Positions 11,001-17,780 of a stretch of 64,000 bases of DNA are shown here, one piece after another (within the stretch, counting starts at the first letter, position 1; the number at the start of each line of letters is the position of its first letter). The notes under the pieces were generated by a model that worked only from the letters and a program-made list of their open reading frames with translations, made no database searches and was not told the DNA's origin. A program made the position numbers and the translations under genes. The stretch lies in the NCBI RefSeq assembly GCF_963678425.1, contig NZ_OY782855.1:1922001-1986000 (forward strand), written 5' to 3'. Origin of the DNA: an uncultured Bacteroides sp. GTDB lineage: Bacteria > Bacteroidota > Bacteroidia > Bacteroidales > Bacteroidaceae.

Positions 11001-11242
11001 TCCTGGGAGTTGTACCCCACACAGGAAACAACAATAACGGCATTCTTTGTAGAAACATTCAACATGAATTTTCCATTAATGTCTGTTATGGTTCCATTTG
11101 TGGTCCCTTTTACTTGAACATTTACGCCAGGCATACCGGAACCGTCCTTACTGTCGGTAACCGTACCGGTAATTCGGCCTTGTTGTGCCATGACATGACA
11201 ACTCATCACAAGCGCCATTAAAAACAACATGATGTTTTTCAT
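8060..11242 (-). CDS. SusC/RagA-family TonB-dependent transporter (mannan PUL)
   Basis: Outer-membrane TonB-dependent importer for mannan oligosaccharides (substrate from context). It has a signal peptide to about residue 19 (CHVMAQ), a carboxypeptidase-regulatory-like domain (about 22-95; GRITGTVTDSKDGSGMPGVN), a plug with EVVVVGYGSMKKSDLTGSV and the SusC signature PLYIIDGIPV, then a long beta-barrel ending MFTFGINLGF. 1060 residues is normal. The promoter at 11274-11305 and the operator at 11310-11340 lie directly upstream, so SusC-SusD-binding proteins-GH26-GH3 probably form one operon, separate from the GH5-esterase operon. Confidence 0.96.
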   Translation of the reverse strand: MKNIMLFLMALVMSCHVMAQQGRITGTVTDSKDGSGMPGVNVQVKGTTNGTITDINGKFMLNVSTKNAVIVVSCVGYNSQEIRLKGDQKIANVALEENSKLLDEVVVVGYGSMKKSDLTGSVGSLSGDKLKESVVANFDQALQGRIAGVQVSSNSGTPGAATTIRIRGASSITSDNEPLYIIDGIPVQGSGATIAGFDWAGGANGQNKVNPLAAISPSDIISIDVLKDASACAIYGSAGANGVVMVTTRRGKAGEVKINYDGYASVSSLPKTLDMMNLQQFAVYQQELSKDLGNPLSDYFKDPSILGSGQDWQNAIFRSAIAQNHSLSISGGTDKTQFSVSGSWFDQDGIVIGSGFNRFNSRFNFDAQARSWLKLGGSLSFARTNETITLNDGGDGVIMQSLLMPPNVPVKDMDGNYAGPNSVEGVSWNPVAVAMTRTNTLLRNRVMGGFYGAAEIVKGLTLRSEYSFDISNNTNKAFHPTYHWGALENNINRIMQRDDQSMFWVQKDYLTWDKTFNQKHNINLMGGFEVQESSWEGTQLIKSKLTTDDIKVIGVDGTYETNSGWKDKATQISVFGRANYNYDHRYYLTGTLRRDASSKFGSGNRWGNFPSMAVAWRISNEAFMKDIKSISNLKLRLGYGMVGNSNIGNYKFGSSMTASSTPFGTGYRPTNISNPDLKWESSVQYNGGIDLGLFSDRISLSVDAYYKTTKGLLLQVSIPSYLGGSTYDDIQSPIANIGKMDNKGVDISLSTHNIKGKNLNWTSNLIFSLNRGKVIGLNDDSQALYGKLNWYSEFQTATITKVGQPLGVFYGYQTEGIFKDKADILNHAVQKADPQNSKINYVNKTGGVWVGDIKFVDRNDDGVIDTKDQTIIGNPNPDFTFGFNNNITYKNFDLAFSINGSVGGDILNYARVLTEGQTSIWTNQSVDVVNRAKIGLTDANGSATDPDNVYLLNPNATVPRAATNDVNRNNRMSDRFIEDGSYVRLSNISLGYTLPKDFTRKMKIDKLRVYASAQNLLTITGYSGYDPEIGSYNQSAQLQNIDMGHYPTPRMFTFGINLGF

Positions 11243-11273
11243 AACTAATTATTAGATTTTAAATATGTGGAAG

Positions 11274-11305
11274 CAAAAGTATTCGTTTTGACAGTTTGTA
11301 ACAAA
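11274..11305 (-). promoter_or_regulatory. Promoter of the mannan SusC operon
   Basis: On the minus strand TACTTTTG (11274-11281) matches the Bacteroidetes -7 box TAnnTTTG exactly, and a TTTG -33 element (11302-11305) lies 20 nt upstream. The box is about 32 nt before the SusC ATG, giving a short leader. Confidence 0.75.
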
Positions 11306-11309
11306 TGAA

Positions 11310-11340
11310 ATTTTATCTATATATAATACTATTTTATCTA
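11310..11340 (-). promoter_or_regulatory. Operator: 21-bp-period direct repeat upstream of mannan SusC
   Basis: Two identical decamers TAGATAAAAT (minus strand; 11331-11340 and 11310-11319) are spaced exactly 21 bp start to start, two helical turns, directly upstream of the -33 element. A near-copy of the same array lies at the same distance (38 nt) from the -7 box of the GH5 operon (14464-14492). This is the expected form of an activator site bound by tandem AraC-type domains. Confidence 0.65.
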
Positions 11341-11345
11341 TTGCA

Positions 11346-12629
11346 CTATTTCATATGTTTTTTAAAGAAATCCAGACGAAGATTCCACCATGTGGGAGGA
11401 ACATCGTGTCCATAAGTTGGATTAATATGATACTCTTTTTCAGTACTGATACGATTATAACCTGAGAAGTTAGTATGAGGAGGACAAACTTCGTCCTGCA
11501 ATCCAGCTGCCATGATCACCGGACATTTAATCCATCCGGCTAAATTCTTAATATCAAAATAAGATAGCATCTCATACAACTGAGTTTCAGTCATCCCCGA
11601 TTGCTTTGCCAAAGCAGCCTTCACTACATCTCCCGGCCAGTGAACTATTTTAAAATAATCGGGATAATCTGAAAGAAATGGAATGAAAGGAGCAGCTGCA
11701 GCAATACGATGATCAAGTGCACAAGCAGCCAGTGTAAAGGCTCCACCTTGGCTACCTCCCTCTGCGAAAATATTTTTTGTATTAACTTCAGGACGTGATG
11801 CCACAAAATCTATTGCACGAACTAAATCCATAAAGGCACCACGATAATAAAATTCTTCTTTCGATTGAATGCCGTATGTAATCCAATCACCGTAAACGTT
11901 TGTTGGCTGCTGCAGGCCTTGTCCACGAACTGATAAAACAAATTTTACGAAGTCGGGATTATCATTTGTTTTCGGCACCCATGGTTTGGAACCATATCCC
12001 ATATAACTAATTATAGCAGGGTACTTTCCTTTTTTTGCCGGCGTTGAATAATAACCTGAGATTTCAACTCCGCCAATGGATTTCATACTTACCTTATATA
12101 ACTTGCGCACATTGTTTGAAGAATCCGGAATCAGAGTAAGCTTATATTCAGGAGCTACTTTTGCCAGTTCGGCCAGGCTTTCGTCCCAAAATTTGCGCAG
12201 ATCAGGCTTATTATCAGGAAGCGAAACAATGTATTCCGGTTCATAGCCAATATTAAATTTCTTAATTTCTTTTACTATTCCATTTACTTCCTGAGAAACG
12301 GTACAACGATAGAAACCGGGAGCTGGAACAGAGAAGGAAAAATCAGCCTCTGTGGAATCTCCTTTATTCAGAGAGATAGATTGTGCAAACTTATGCACCG
12401 GTTTGAAATCATCTGTGGTTACTTGCAAGTTTAATGCAGCTTTAGCCTGTACATTATGCTCATTTCTGACCAAGACCTCAATTGTAGGATTCTGAGGAGA
12501 ATAGAACACCCAATCATTTGTTTGCTTTACTTTGTAAGTAAGACCTTCTACCTCTTTATTTGACTGAGCAAATAAAGAGAGTGAGAAACACCAAATAAAT
12601 AAACCTACCCAACTTTTCTTCATCTTCAT
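11346..12629 (-). CDS. CE7-type acetyl esterase (acetyl xylan esterase family), secreted
   Basis: Secreted alpha/beta-hydrolase of the AXE1/CE7 family, expected to remove acetyl groups from oligosaccharides. In this locus the likely substrate is acetylated mannan or glucomannan. It has a signal peptide to about residue 21 (SLSLFAQ), an N-terminal Ig-like extension (about 25-135), then the CE7 core: YMGYGSKPW, the RGQG oxyanion signature, GGSQGG with Ser 293, GLQDEVCPP with Asp 379 and YGHDVP with His 408, so the triad is complete. It lies 18 bases after the wreck of an alpha-galactosidase gene and about 100 bases before SusC, whose promoter is in that gap. Confidence 0.9.
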   Translation of the reverse strand: MKMKKSWVGLFIWCFSLSLFAQSNKEVEGLTYKVKQTNDWVFYSPQNPTIEVLVRNEHNVQAKAALNLQVTTDDFKPVHKFAQSISLNKGDSTEADFSFSVPAPGFYRCTVSQEVNGIVKEIKKFNIGYEPEYIVSLPDNKPDLRKFWDESLAELAKVAPEYKLTLIPDSSNNVRKLYKVSMKSIGGVEISGYYSTPAKKGKYPAIISYMGYGSKPWVPKTNDNPDFVKFVLSVRGQGLQQPTNVYGDWITYGIQSKEEFYYRGAFMDLVRAIDFVASRPEVNTKNIFAEGGSQGGAFTLAACALDHRIAAAAPFIPFLSDYPDYFKIVHWPGDVVKAALAKQSGMTETQLYEMLSYFDIKNLAGWIKCPVIMAAGLQDEVCPPHTNFSGYNRISTEKEYHINPTYGHDVPPTWWNLRLDFFKKHMK

Positions 12630-12647
12630 ATAATATTGATTTTTTGA

Positions 12648-13072
12648 TTACTTTCTAATACTAAGTCTATACAAAACCACATCCTGAACATAGACTAATA
12701 CTTTCTTATCCTTCTTTGAATTTTCTGTCTGTTTCTTAGTCCACAAATTCTTTATTACATACGAAGTATTACTAAAATTAGTAGAACGTTTAGAAACTTC
12801 ATTTTACAAATTAATTTTCTGTAAGTCTATGGTATGCTCCTTACTCTCTTTGAAATGATTTATTAAACAGTATGCTCAATCACCTCCTGCAAGAGGTTTA
12901 AACCAAACTTCAACCTTATCCTTTGTTGTCTTAATTTATATCGCAGCAAATTTTTTCCAACTATTCCACCCCATAAGAGGAGTCTTTGCCGGTTCCTCAA
13001 ACTTCCGGACATTTACCGAAGAAAAACAGAAAAAGTATAAGAGAGAGAAAACAGAAAGCTCCTTTTTATCAT
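12648..13072 (-). pseudogene. Decayed GH27 alpha-galactosidase (N- and C-terminal remnants)
   Basis: What looks like a spacer between GH5 and the CE7 esterase is a broken gene. On the minus strand ATG 13072 opens a signal-peptide-like start (MIKRSFLFSLSYTFSVF). After a frameshift the next frame reads KFEEPAKTPLMGWNSWKKFA, which is the hallmark start of GH27 alpha-galactosidases (TPPMGWNSWN). A stop follows, and then the same frame reads DKVEVWFKPLAGGD, stop, AYCLINHF..IDLQKINL, stop, YVIKNLWTKK..VVLYRLSIRK, which matches the GH27 C-terminal beta-domain (VWxKPL..GxxA..LxN, LW). About 270 codons of the catalytic barrel are missing between the two pieces. It would have trimmed galactose side chains from galactomannan. 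Family call from memory of the motifs. Confidence 0.82.
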
Positions 13073-13095
13073 TTAATTATTCAGAGAACAATTCA

Positions 13096-14379
13096 CTATT
13101 TAAATTTCCGGATTGATTCCTTAATTATTCCAACAGTCTTATCAGAAGCAAAAACCGAATTCAGCCCTTGTTCTTCTTGGGCAGGATCACCGCAATAGTC
13201 ATCTCCTTTTTGCCAGAAAACATGTTTCTCTGAAGGATTGGCAAATCCGCCCCATCCCCAGAAATTGCATCCGGCAAAATATCCGCCGACTTTTTTATCG
13301 GCAATAATCAAATTGAAAACAAATTTGTAGTAAGAGTCACGTGCAGTTGTTGTGCTCTCTTTTGAAAACTTGAAGCCATCTCTCGGAAAACCAAACTCTT
13401 CCATAACAAGAGGTTTTTTATATTTCCGTGCAATATTGAGATGTTCGTCTATATACTCTTTAGTATTCACTTTAGCCAACGGTAGTTTCTCTGACAGACT
13501 ATCTTTTGTTACCCACCCCCAGTTAAATGGCCAAAGATGCACATTCATATAATCTACATTCTTATCGGCATGTATTCTTTCAAAAAGCTGTATATCTTCT
13601 TCACATCCATGTTTTCCTTCGCTCCCGGTAGAAACCATGTGATTTTTATCGAGACTTTTTATCTGAGCAGCCACATCGGAAATCCAGCGGGCAAACGGTT
13701 CTTTGTTTTCATCCGAAAAAGCACGAGGCTCATTTCCTATCTGCCAGGACATGATAGCCTCATCGTTCACATATTTCTTACCGGTATAACGATTGGTCCG
13801 GGTAATAATATCTTTTACGTAATTACGGAACAGAGCTTTCGCGGAATCAGACTGATGATACTGCCTCACATATTTCATATAAGCAGGCCACCCGTCCACT
13901 GCTGGAACTGGTGCTTTACCATAACCGGCCCATTCCAGATATTGAGAGTATCCCCCTGTCCATTCCCATGAGTTATTCAGATAGAGAACTGCATACATTT
14001 TGCGTTTACCCATCTGAAACAATAAATAATCCAATCCCGCTAAAATAGTATCATTATAAACTCCGGGAGACTTTTGTAAAGTAGGCTCAACCTTTGAAGT
14101 AATTCCATTCTTGCCATCTGAACCAACCAGAACACGAAGATTATTAATCCCCATAGACTTTAAAAAGTCCAGTTCTTTATTTAAACGGGCACGATTTCCC
14201 CCTTCACCTTGCGAGCCAAGAATTGCACCATACCAGAAATTGGTACCTATATAATAATAAGGTGCCCCATTCTGAACAAAATGGCCATTCTGAACATGAA
14301 TAAAAGAACTTTTCTTTTGAGCGAAAGTGCAGTTTAATAAAGACAGTGATAGAAATAGGAGTGATAAAAAATATTTCAT
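13096..14379 (-). CDS. GH5 (subfamily 7-like) endo-beta-1,4-mannanase, secreted
   Basis: Secreted mannanase with a signal peptide to about residue 20 (LNCTFAQ), then a single GH5 barrel. The N-terminal pattern FVQNGAPYYYIGTNFWYG is typical of GH5_7 mannanases. The acid/base lies in WQIGNEPRAF (Glu 217) and the nucleophile in LVMEEFGFPRDG (Glu 328), both intact. 427 residues, normal length. It is the first gene of the operon GH5, decayed GH27, CE7, with its own promoter (14426-14433) and an operator shared with the SusC promoter. It could be lipid-anchored through the Cys in LLNCTF, but the spacing fits signal peptidase I better. Confidence 0.92.
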   Translation of the reverse strand: MKYFLSLLFLSLSLLNCTFAQKKSSFIHVQNGHFVQNGAPYYYIGTNFWYGAILGSQGEGGNRARLNKELDFLKSMGINNLRVLVGSDGKNGITSKVEPTLQKSPGVYNDTILAGLDYLLFQMGKRKMYAVLYLNNSWEWTGGYSQYLEWAGYGKAPVPAVDGWPAYMKYVRQYHQSDSAKALFRNYVKDIITRTNRYTGKKYVNDEAIMSWQIGNEPRAFSDENKEPFARWISDVAAQIKSLDKNHMVSTGSEGKHGCEEDIQLFERIHADKNVDYMNVHLWPFNWGWVTKDSLSEKLPLAKVNTKEYIDEHLNIARKYKKPLVMEEFGFPRDGFKFSKESTTTARDSYYKFVFNLIIADKKVGGYFAGCNFWGWGGFANPSEKHVFWQKGDDYCGDPAQEEQGLNSVFASDKTVGIIKESIRKFK

Positions 14380-14425
14380 ATTGCTTAAGATTAAAGTATA
14401 ACAAATGCCACTACTTGTGTAATTA

Positions 14426-14433
14426 CAAATGTA
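14426..14433 (-). promoter_or_regulatory. -7 box of the GH5 mannanase operon
   Basis: TACATTTG on the minus strand is an exact TAnnTTTG match, about 50 nt before the GH5 start. No TTTG is present at -33, which fits a promoter that depends on the activator site upstream. Confidence 0.6.
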
Positions 14434-14463
14434 GAGATTATAAAATAATTATTCCGTGTATTA

Positions 14464-14492
14464 TTTATCTATTCATAATACAATTTTAACCT
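14464..14492 (-). promoter_or_regulatory. Operator of the GH5 operon, matching the mannan SusC operator
   Basis: Minus-strand decamers AGGTTAAAAT (14483-14492) and TAGATAAATA (starting at 14471) have the same 21-bp period as the SusC operator. Aligned with it, TAAAAT, GTATTAT and ATAGATAAA are shared in the same register. The distance from the proximal repeat start to the first T of the -7 box is 38 nt at both promoters. The two mannan operons are therefore probably controlled by one activator. Confidence 0.62.
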
Positions 14493-14514
14493 AACACCAA
14501 TAACCAATAAAGTG

Positions 14515-14593
14515 TTGTACAAAAGATTGCATTCTTTTGTACAAAAGAAAAAATTATCCTGTACAGAAGAATGAATTCTTTTGTACAGGATAA
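14515..14593. repeat. Two tandem hairpins built from one TGTACAAAAGAA-type unit
   Basis: Hairpin A (14515-14544) has perfect 12-bp arms TTGTACAAAAGA around a 6-nt loop. Hairpin B (14554-14593) has arms starting TTATCCTGTACA, continuing through AAGAAT with one mismatch, and a tiny loop. The four arms are variants of one unit, so the block holds both inverted and direct repeats. It lies at the boundary between PUL 2 (ending 14755) and PUL 1 (starting 14379). It could serve as a transcription barrier or a binding site for a dimeric regulator; there is no strong U-tract on the minus strand. Confidence 0.7.
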
Positions 14594-14754
14594 CAAGAAT
14601 CTATCAGCAATAAAAAATAAATGAATCAGAATGATCTCCTGATTTCCCGCATCGGTCAGGATATTATTAACATTAGTATGATAATTGAATCCAGAGATAG
14701 AGAGCTAACAAAGTGATTGAGCATTTAGTACCTCCGGATGTTTTTTTAACGCGT

Positions 14755-16350
14755 TCAGCTCTCCAGATGAGCCAGAAAGATACGGTAGAAACTTATAAGG
14801 AACCTATCAAAATCAGTTGCCGGTTTTTTCCGGACCAACTTTCCGGCAAGTTTCTTATATTGCTCCAACCGCCGGGAATCAATATCCTTCAGCGCCAGTT
14901 TGCCACCAAAACGGAGTTTATAGAAATCTACCAGCATATCAAAACCAGTCCAACCAGCAGACCTTTGTCCTTTAATGCCTGCATAGGCAAATAGCTCTGT
15001 GGCCGTCATCGGAGCAAAACGGTTTCTTGCCACGGGTTTTAAATCGTTCGGGAGATAACGCAAGCGAGTAAGTTCCCTCAAATGGGCTTCACAGAACTGC
15101 CGATAGTTTTGAGAGTTCAGTACGGAATCGTTCCACAAAGGTTGTATGCCTATTTGCTGCAAAGAATCGTGCTCTGTCCGGTAACGAGCAAAGAAACAAT
15201 TAAACCCTTTCACAGAGTCCAATGGAACGGTCTCTACTTCCGTTTTTCCCTTCTCATACAACGTAAGAATTTTATAAGCTGACACATAACCGGCTGTAGA
15301 GGGGACCTGCACATTCCACAAACGATTGCCTTTCTTTGACACATATATTTCTTCATCGTCCATGTGGATATGACCGCCAAGATGAAGTGTTACACCAGCA
15401 TCTGCCAATAGTTCGGCCATGGCGGAATCGGGGAAACGATGTACATCAAACTTGCCGGGAGCGGCAATATCAGCTATATATTGGGCAACCCCGTCATTAT
15501 AATCTGTCATGGGATAATGACTAAAAGCAACCAGTTTCTTTCCATACTTGTGAGCTTGAGCGGCAACCTGTTTTATCCAGGGCAAGAGATAAGACTTCAC
15601 CTGCAACACTTCGTTGTAACCCGCCTTGGCTCCCTCAAAAGCTTGTATGCTATCGTCCTTAATAACTTGCGGACGGTAAACCGAGGCGTCGATAGCCAAT
15701 ACCCACACGCCCTTTACAGGCTCTACCAGATAACTACCATCAGGAATAGCCGGTTTTCTGCCTTCATAAACATAAGTACGCTTACCCCAGTCGGCTTGTC
15801 GCACCGCTTCTTCATAACTGTAATTCTCATAGGTGTAAGTACTGAACGGAGTAGCCCAGAACAAATACTCCTTTTGCGGCCAGAAACCAAAAGAAGCCCA
15901 TTCGTTGTGTATCTCCTTATAGCCACATCGCTTCATGCCAGCCAACGAATCACGGGCAGCAAAAGGGTGCGACGGATCGTGATTGCCTGTCATCACCAGA
16001 AAGTGCATGTTGTGACTAGCAGAGTAAGAATCGAGTATTTCACGCACTTTCCGCACATTCATCAATTGTCCGTCATCAGTCAGGTCACCTGGCAGAAGGA
16101 TGTAATGGATATCCCGCCGGGCTATATCATCCAGAGCAGCCAGAAAGGCAAAATAGTTTTCATTGAACAAGCGGGTAGAATGCAGTTGGGAGTCCATGGA
16201 ACGAACATAAGAGGTGTCCTGCAAATGAACATCCGACAATACAGCAAACCTTATCGTCCTGGCATCGCCATCTAAAAAGCGGCAGCCTCTGCCCGAAAGT
16301 TGGGAACAGAGGCTTGCCAGACAAAACAACACTAATACATATCTTTTCAC
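14755..16350 (-). CDS. Calcineurin-like metallophosphoesterase, secreted
   Basis: Exported metallophosphoesterase, last gene of the PUL 2 operon. The signal peptide is MKRYVLVLFCLASLCSQLSG. The dinuclear-metal motifs are complete and in order: LSDVHL, PGDLTDDG, GNHD, SHYPM and GGHIHMDD. Length 531 residues, with a C-terminal extension of about 150 residues after the metal domain that I cannot assign. It starts 10 bases after the GH28 stop. Its presence in a PUL may mean the glycan carries phosphate (phosphodiester or phosphomonoester), but this is inference; it could be a general periplasmic phosphatase. Confidence 0.85.
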   Translation of the reverse strand: MKRYVLVLFCLASLCSQLSGRGCRFLDGDARTIRFAVLSDVHLQDTSYVRSMDSQLHSTRLFNENYFAFLAALDDIARRDIHYILLPGDLTDDGQLMNVRKVREILDSYSASHNMHFLVMTGNHDPSHPFAARDSLAGMKRCGYKEIHNEWASFGFWPQKEYLFWATPFSTYTYENYSYEEAVRQADWGKRTYVYEGRKPAIPDGSYLVEPVKGVWVLAIDASVYRPQVIKDDSIQAFEGAKAGYNEVLQVKSYLLPWIKQVAAQAHKYGKKLVAFSHYPMTDYNDGVAQYIADIAAPGKFDVHRFPDSAMAELLADAGVTLHLGGHIHMDDEEIYVSKKGNRLWNVQVPSTAGYVSAYKILTLYEKGKTEVETVPLDSVKGFNCFFARYRTEHDSLQQIGIQPLWNDSVLNSQNYRQFCEAHLRELTRLRYLPNDLKPVARNRFAPMTATELFAYAGIKGQRSAGWTGFDMLVDFYKLRFGGKLALKDIDSRRLEQYKKLAGKLVRKKPATDFDRFLISFYRIFLAHLES

Positions 16351-16360
16351 AGCAAAAACA

Positions 16361-17767
16361 TCATTTCAAATTAAAAGTGACCAATCCATCCACATTCTGG
16401 CTAAACATAGTGTCGGCAAAATAAGCCGGACGAGTATCTCCCCAACGTACGGAGGAGTTACGTATAGTTACATTGGATGCATTTTCAAGATAGAATCCAT
16501 AAGTTTTTCCTTTCACAAACTCCGCGCCATTGCAAGGACGTTTATCATAAATACCACCTTCAAAGTTAGTTCGTTTGGAAATCATTAAATCTACCTGGTC
16601 AAAATAAATATTCTGAATTTTATCTTTTGTATCAGCACCCACGAACACTCCGTTCTCACTTTCACACTTAATATTATTGAAACTTATGTTAGTTACAGCT
16701 CCTACCTGATAATCAGCCATTCCTTTTGGAAAACGCCAGCCTGCATCCTTGTGATCACCAGCTTTACGCGTATAGGCTGTTACATAAATTGCTTCAGATT
16801 TTCCCCACCACACGTCTGAGAATAACTTGCTATCGACCACGATATTAGAGAAAATCACATTTTCCACTGTACCTTCATCACGATTCTGAATACCAATGCC
16901 TCGGTTACTGTCTCTGATAATGCAATTATCAACCACTACATGACTGATACGATCCATATTCTCAGAACCAATCTTGACTGCACAAGAGCGGGAAGTCATG
17001 ATACAATTAGTCACTGTAATATTCTCGCAAGGACCCAATTCCTCGTATTCACGGCGATTCTTCAGACAGATACAATCGTCTCCCGATTCAATCCGGCAAT
17101 TGCTGATACGTACATTCTTGGAATGATCCACATCAATACCATCGCAGTTGCGTATTTTCAGGCTGTTCAGAATACTGGCACCATCAACAACCACATCATT
17201 GCAGCCTACCAGGTGTACAGTCCAATAAGCAGAATTTCCGATAACAACATCTTTGATACGGATATCCTTTCCATTAATCAGAGTCAGCACATGCGGACGA
17301 GGATCAAATGTATGTACAGGTTTAAGTGCGTAAGAATCCTCCAATTCCTTACCCATAAAGGCTATGCCGTTTCCATCAATCTTACCTTTCCCACTAATAG
17401 AAAACTGTATGATATCCTTTCCGCTAATCCACATCATTCCTTCTCCCTTATTATCACGGAAAGCACTATTATTATAAACCTTCTCATCCGGGTTGGCCAG
17501 CAATTTTGCATTGGCATCCAAATGCAGGTCAACATAAGATGCTACGGAGAACGGTCCGGTCATATACACTCCGTCACCCGGAATAATCACACGGCCTCCC
17601 CCTGCTTTATTGCAGGCATCAATCGCTTTCTGAATAGCCTCTGCATTATCCGTGATACTATCACCTTTCGCACCATAATCACGAATATCAAAGTCTGTTT
17701 TGTTATTATGACAGGCCGTCAGGAGCCCCAATACCACAATAGCAAATATTTTTTTTAGTCTCATCAT
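16361..17767 (-). CDS. GH28 family polygalacturonase-like enzyme, lipoprotein
   Basis: Right-handed beta-helix glycoside hydrolase of family 28. The lipobox is in LLTACHNNK (about residue 19). The N-terminal FDIRDYGAKGDSITDNAEAI is the usual pectinase-fold start. Catalytic segments are NCDGIDVDHS, SGDDCICLKN, SCAVKIGSE and RGIGIQNRDEG, so the three catalytic aspartates are present. 468 residues. It sits 13 bases after a second GH28 and before the phosphoesterase. It may be exo-acting on galacturonosyl linkages, but with GH92 neighbours the true substrate is unclear. Confidence 0.9.
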   Translation of the reverse strand: MMRLKKIFAIVVLGLLTACHNNKTDFDIRDYGAKGDSITDNAEAIQKAIDACNKAGGGRVIIPGDGVYMTGPFSVASYVDLHLDANAKLLANPDEKVYNNSAFRDNKGEGMMWISGKDIIQFSISGKGKIDGNGIAFMGKELEDSYALKPVHTFDPRPHVLTLINGKDIRIKDVVIGNSAYWTVHLVGCNDVVVDGASILNSLKIRNCDGIDVDHSKNVRISNCRIESGDDCICLKNRREYEELGPCENITVTNCIMTSRSCAVKIGSENMDRISHVVVDNCIIRDSNRGIGIQNRDEGTVENVIFSNIVVDSKLFSDVWWGKSEAIYVTAYTRKAGDHKDAGWRFPKGMADYQVGAVTNISFNNIKCESENGVFVGADTKDKIQNIYFDQVDLMISKRTNFEGGIYDKRPCNGAEFVKGKTYGFYLENASNVTIRNSSVRWGDTRPAYFADTMFSQNVDGLVTFNLK

Positions 17768-17780
17768 AACTATATTTTTT

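Noticed and set aside
12986..13198. A 70-codon plus-strand frame
   Set aside because: It overlaps the GH27 relic and the GH5 3' end in antisense; the GH27 reading on the minus strand explains the sequence.
14621..14716. A 31-codon frame starting ATG at 14621 (MNQNDLLISRIGQDIINISM)
   Set aside because: Coding-like helix, but too short, no ribosome-binding site I trust and no recognised family; possibly the end of a vanished gene.
15439..16275. A 278-codon open frame on the plus strand
   Set aside because: It lies wholly antisense to the metallophosphoesterase, whose metal motifs are all intact; the plus-strand translation has no domain or signal features.
16940..17758. A 272-codon open frame on the plus strand
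   Set aside because: Antisense to the GH28 gene with conserved catalytic segments; low-complexity Ile/Thr-rich product typical of a shadow frame.
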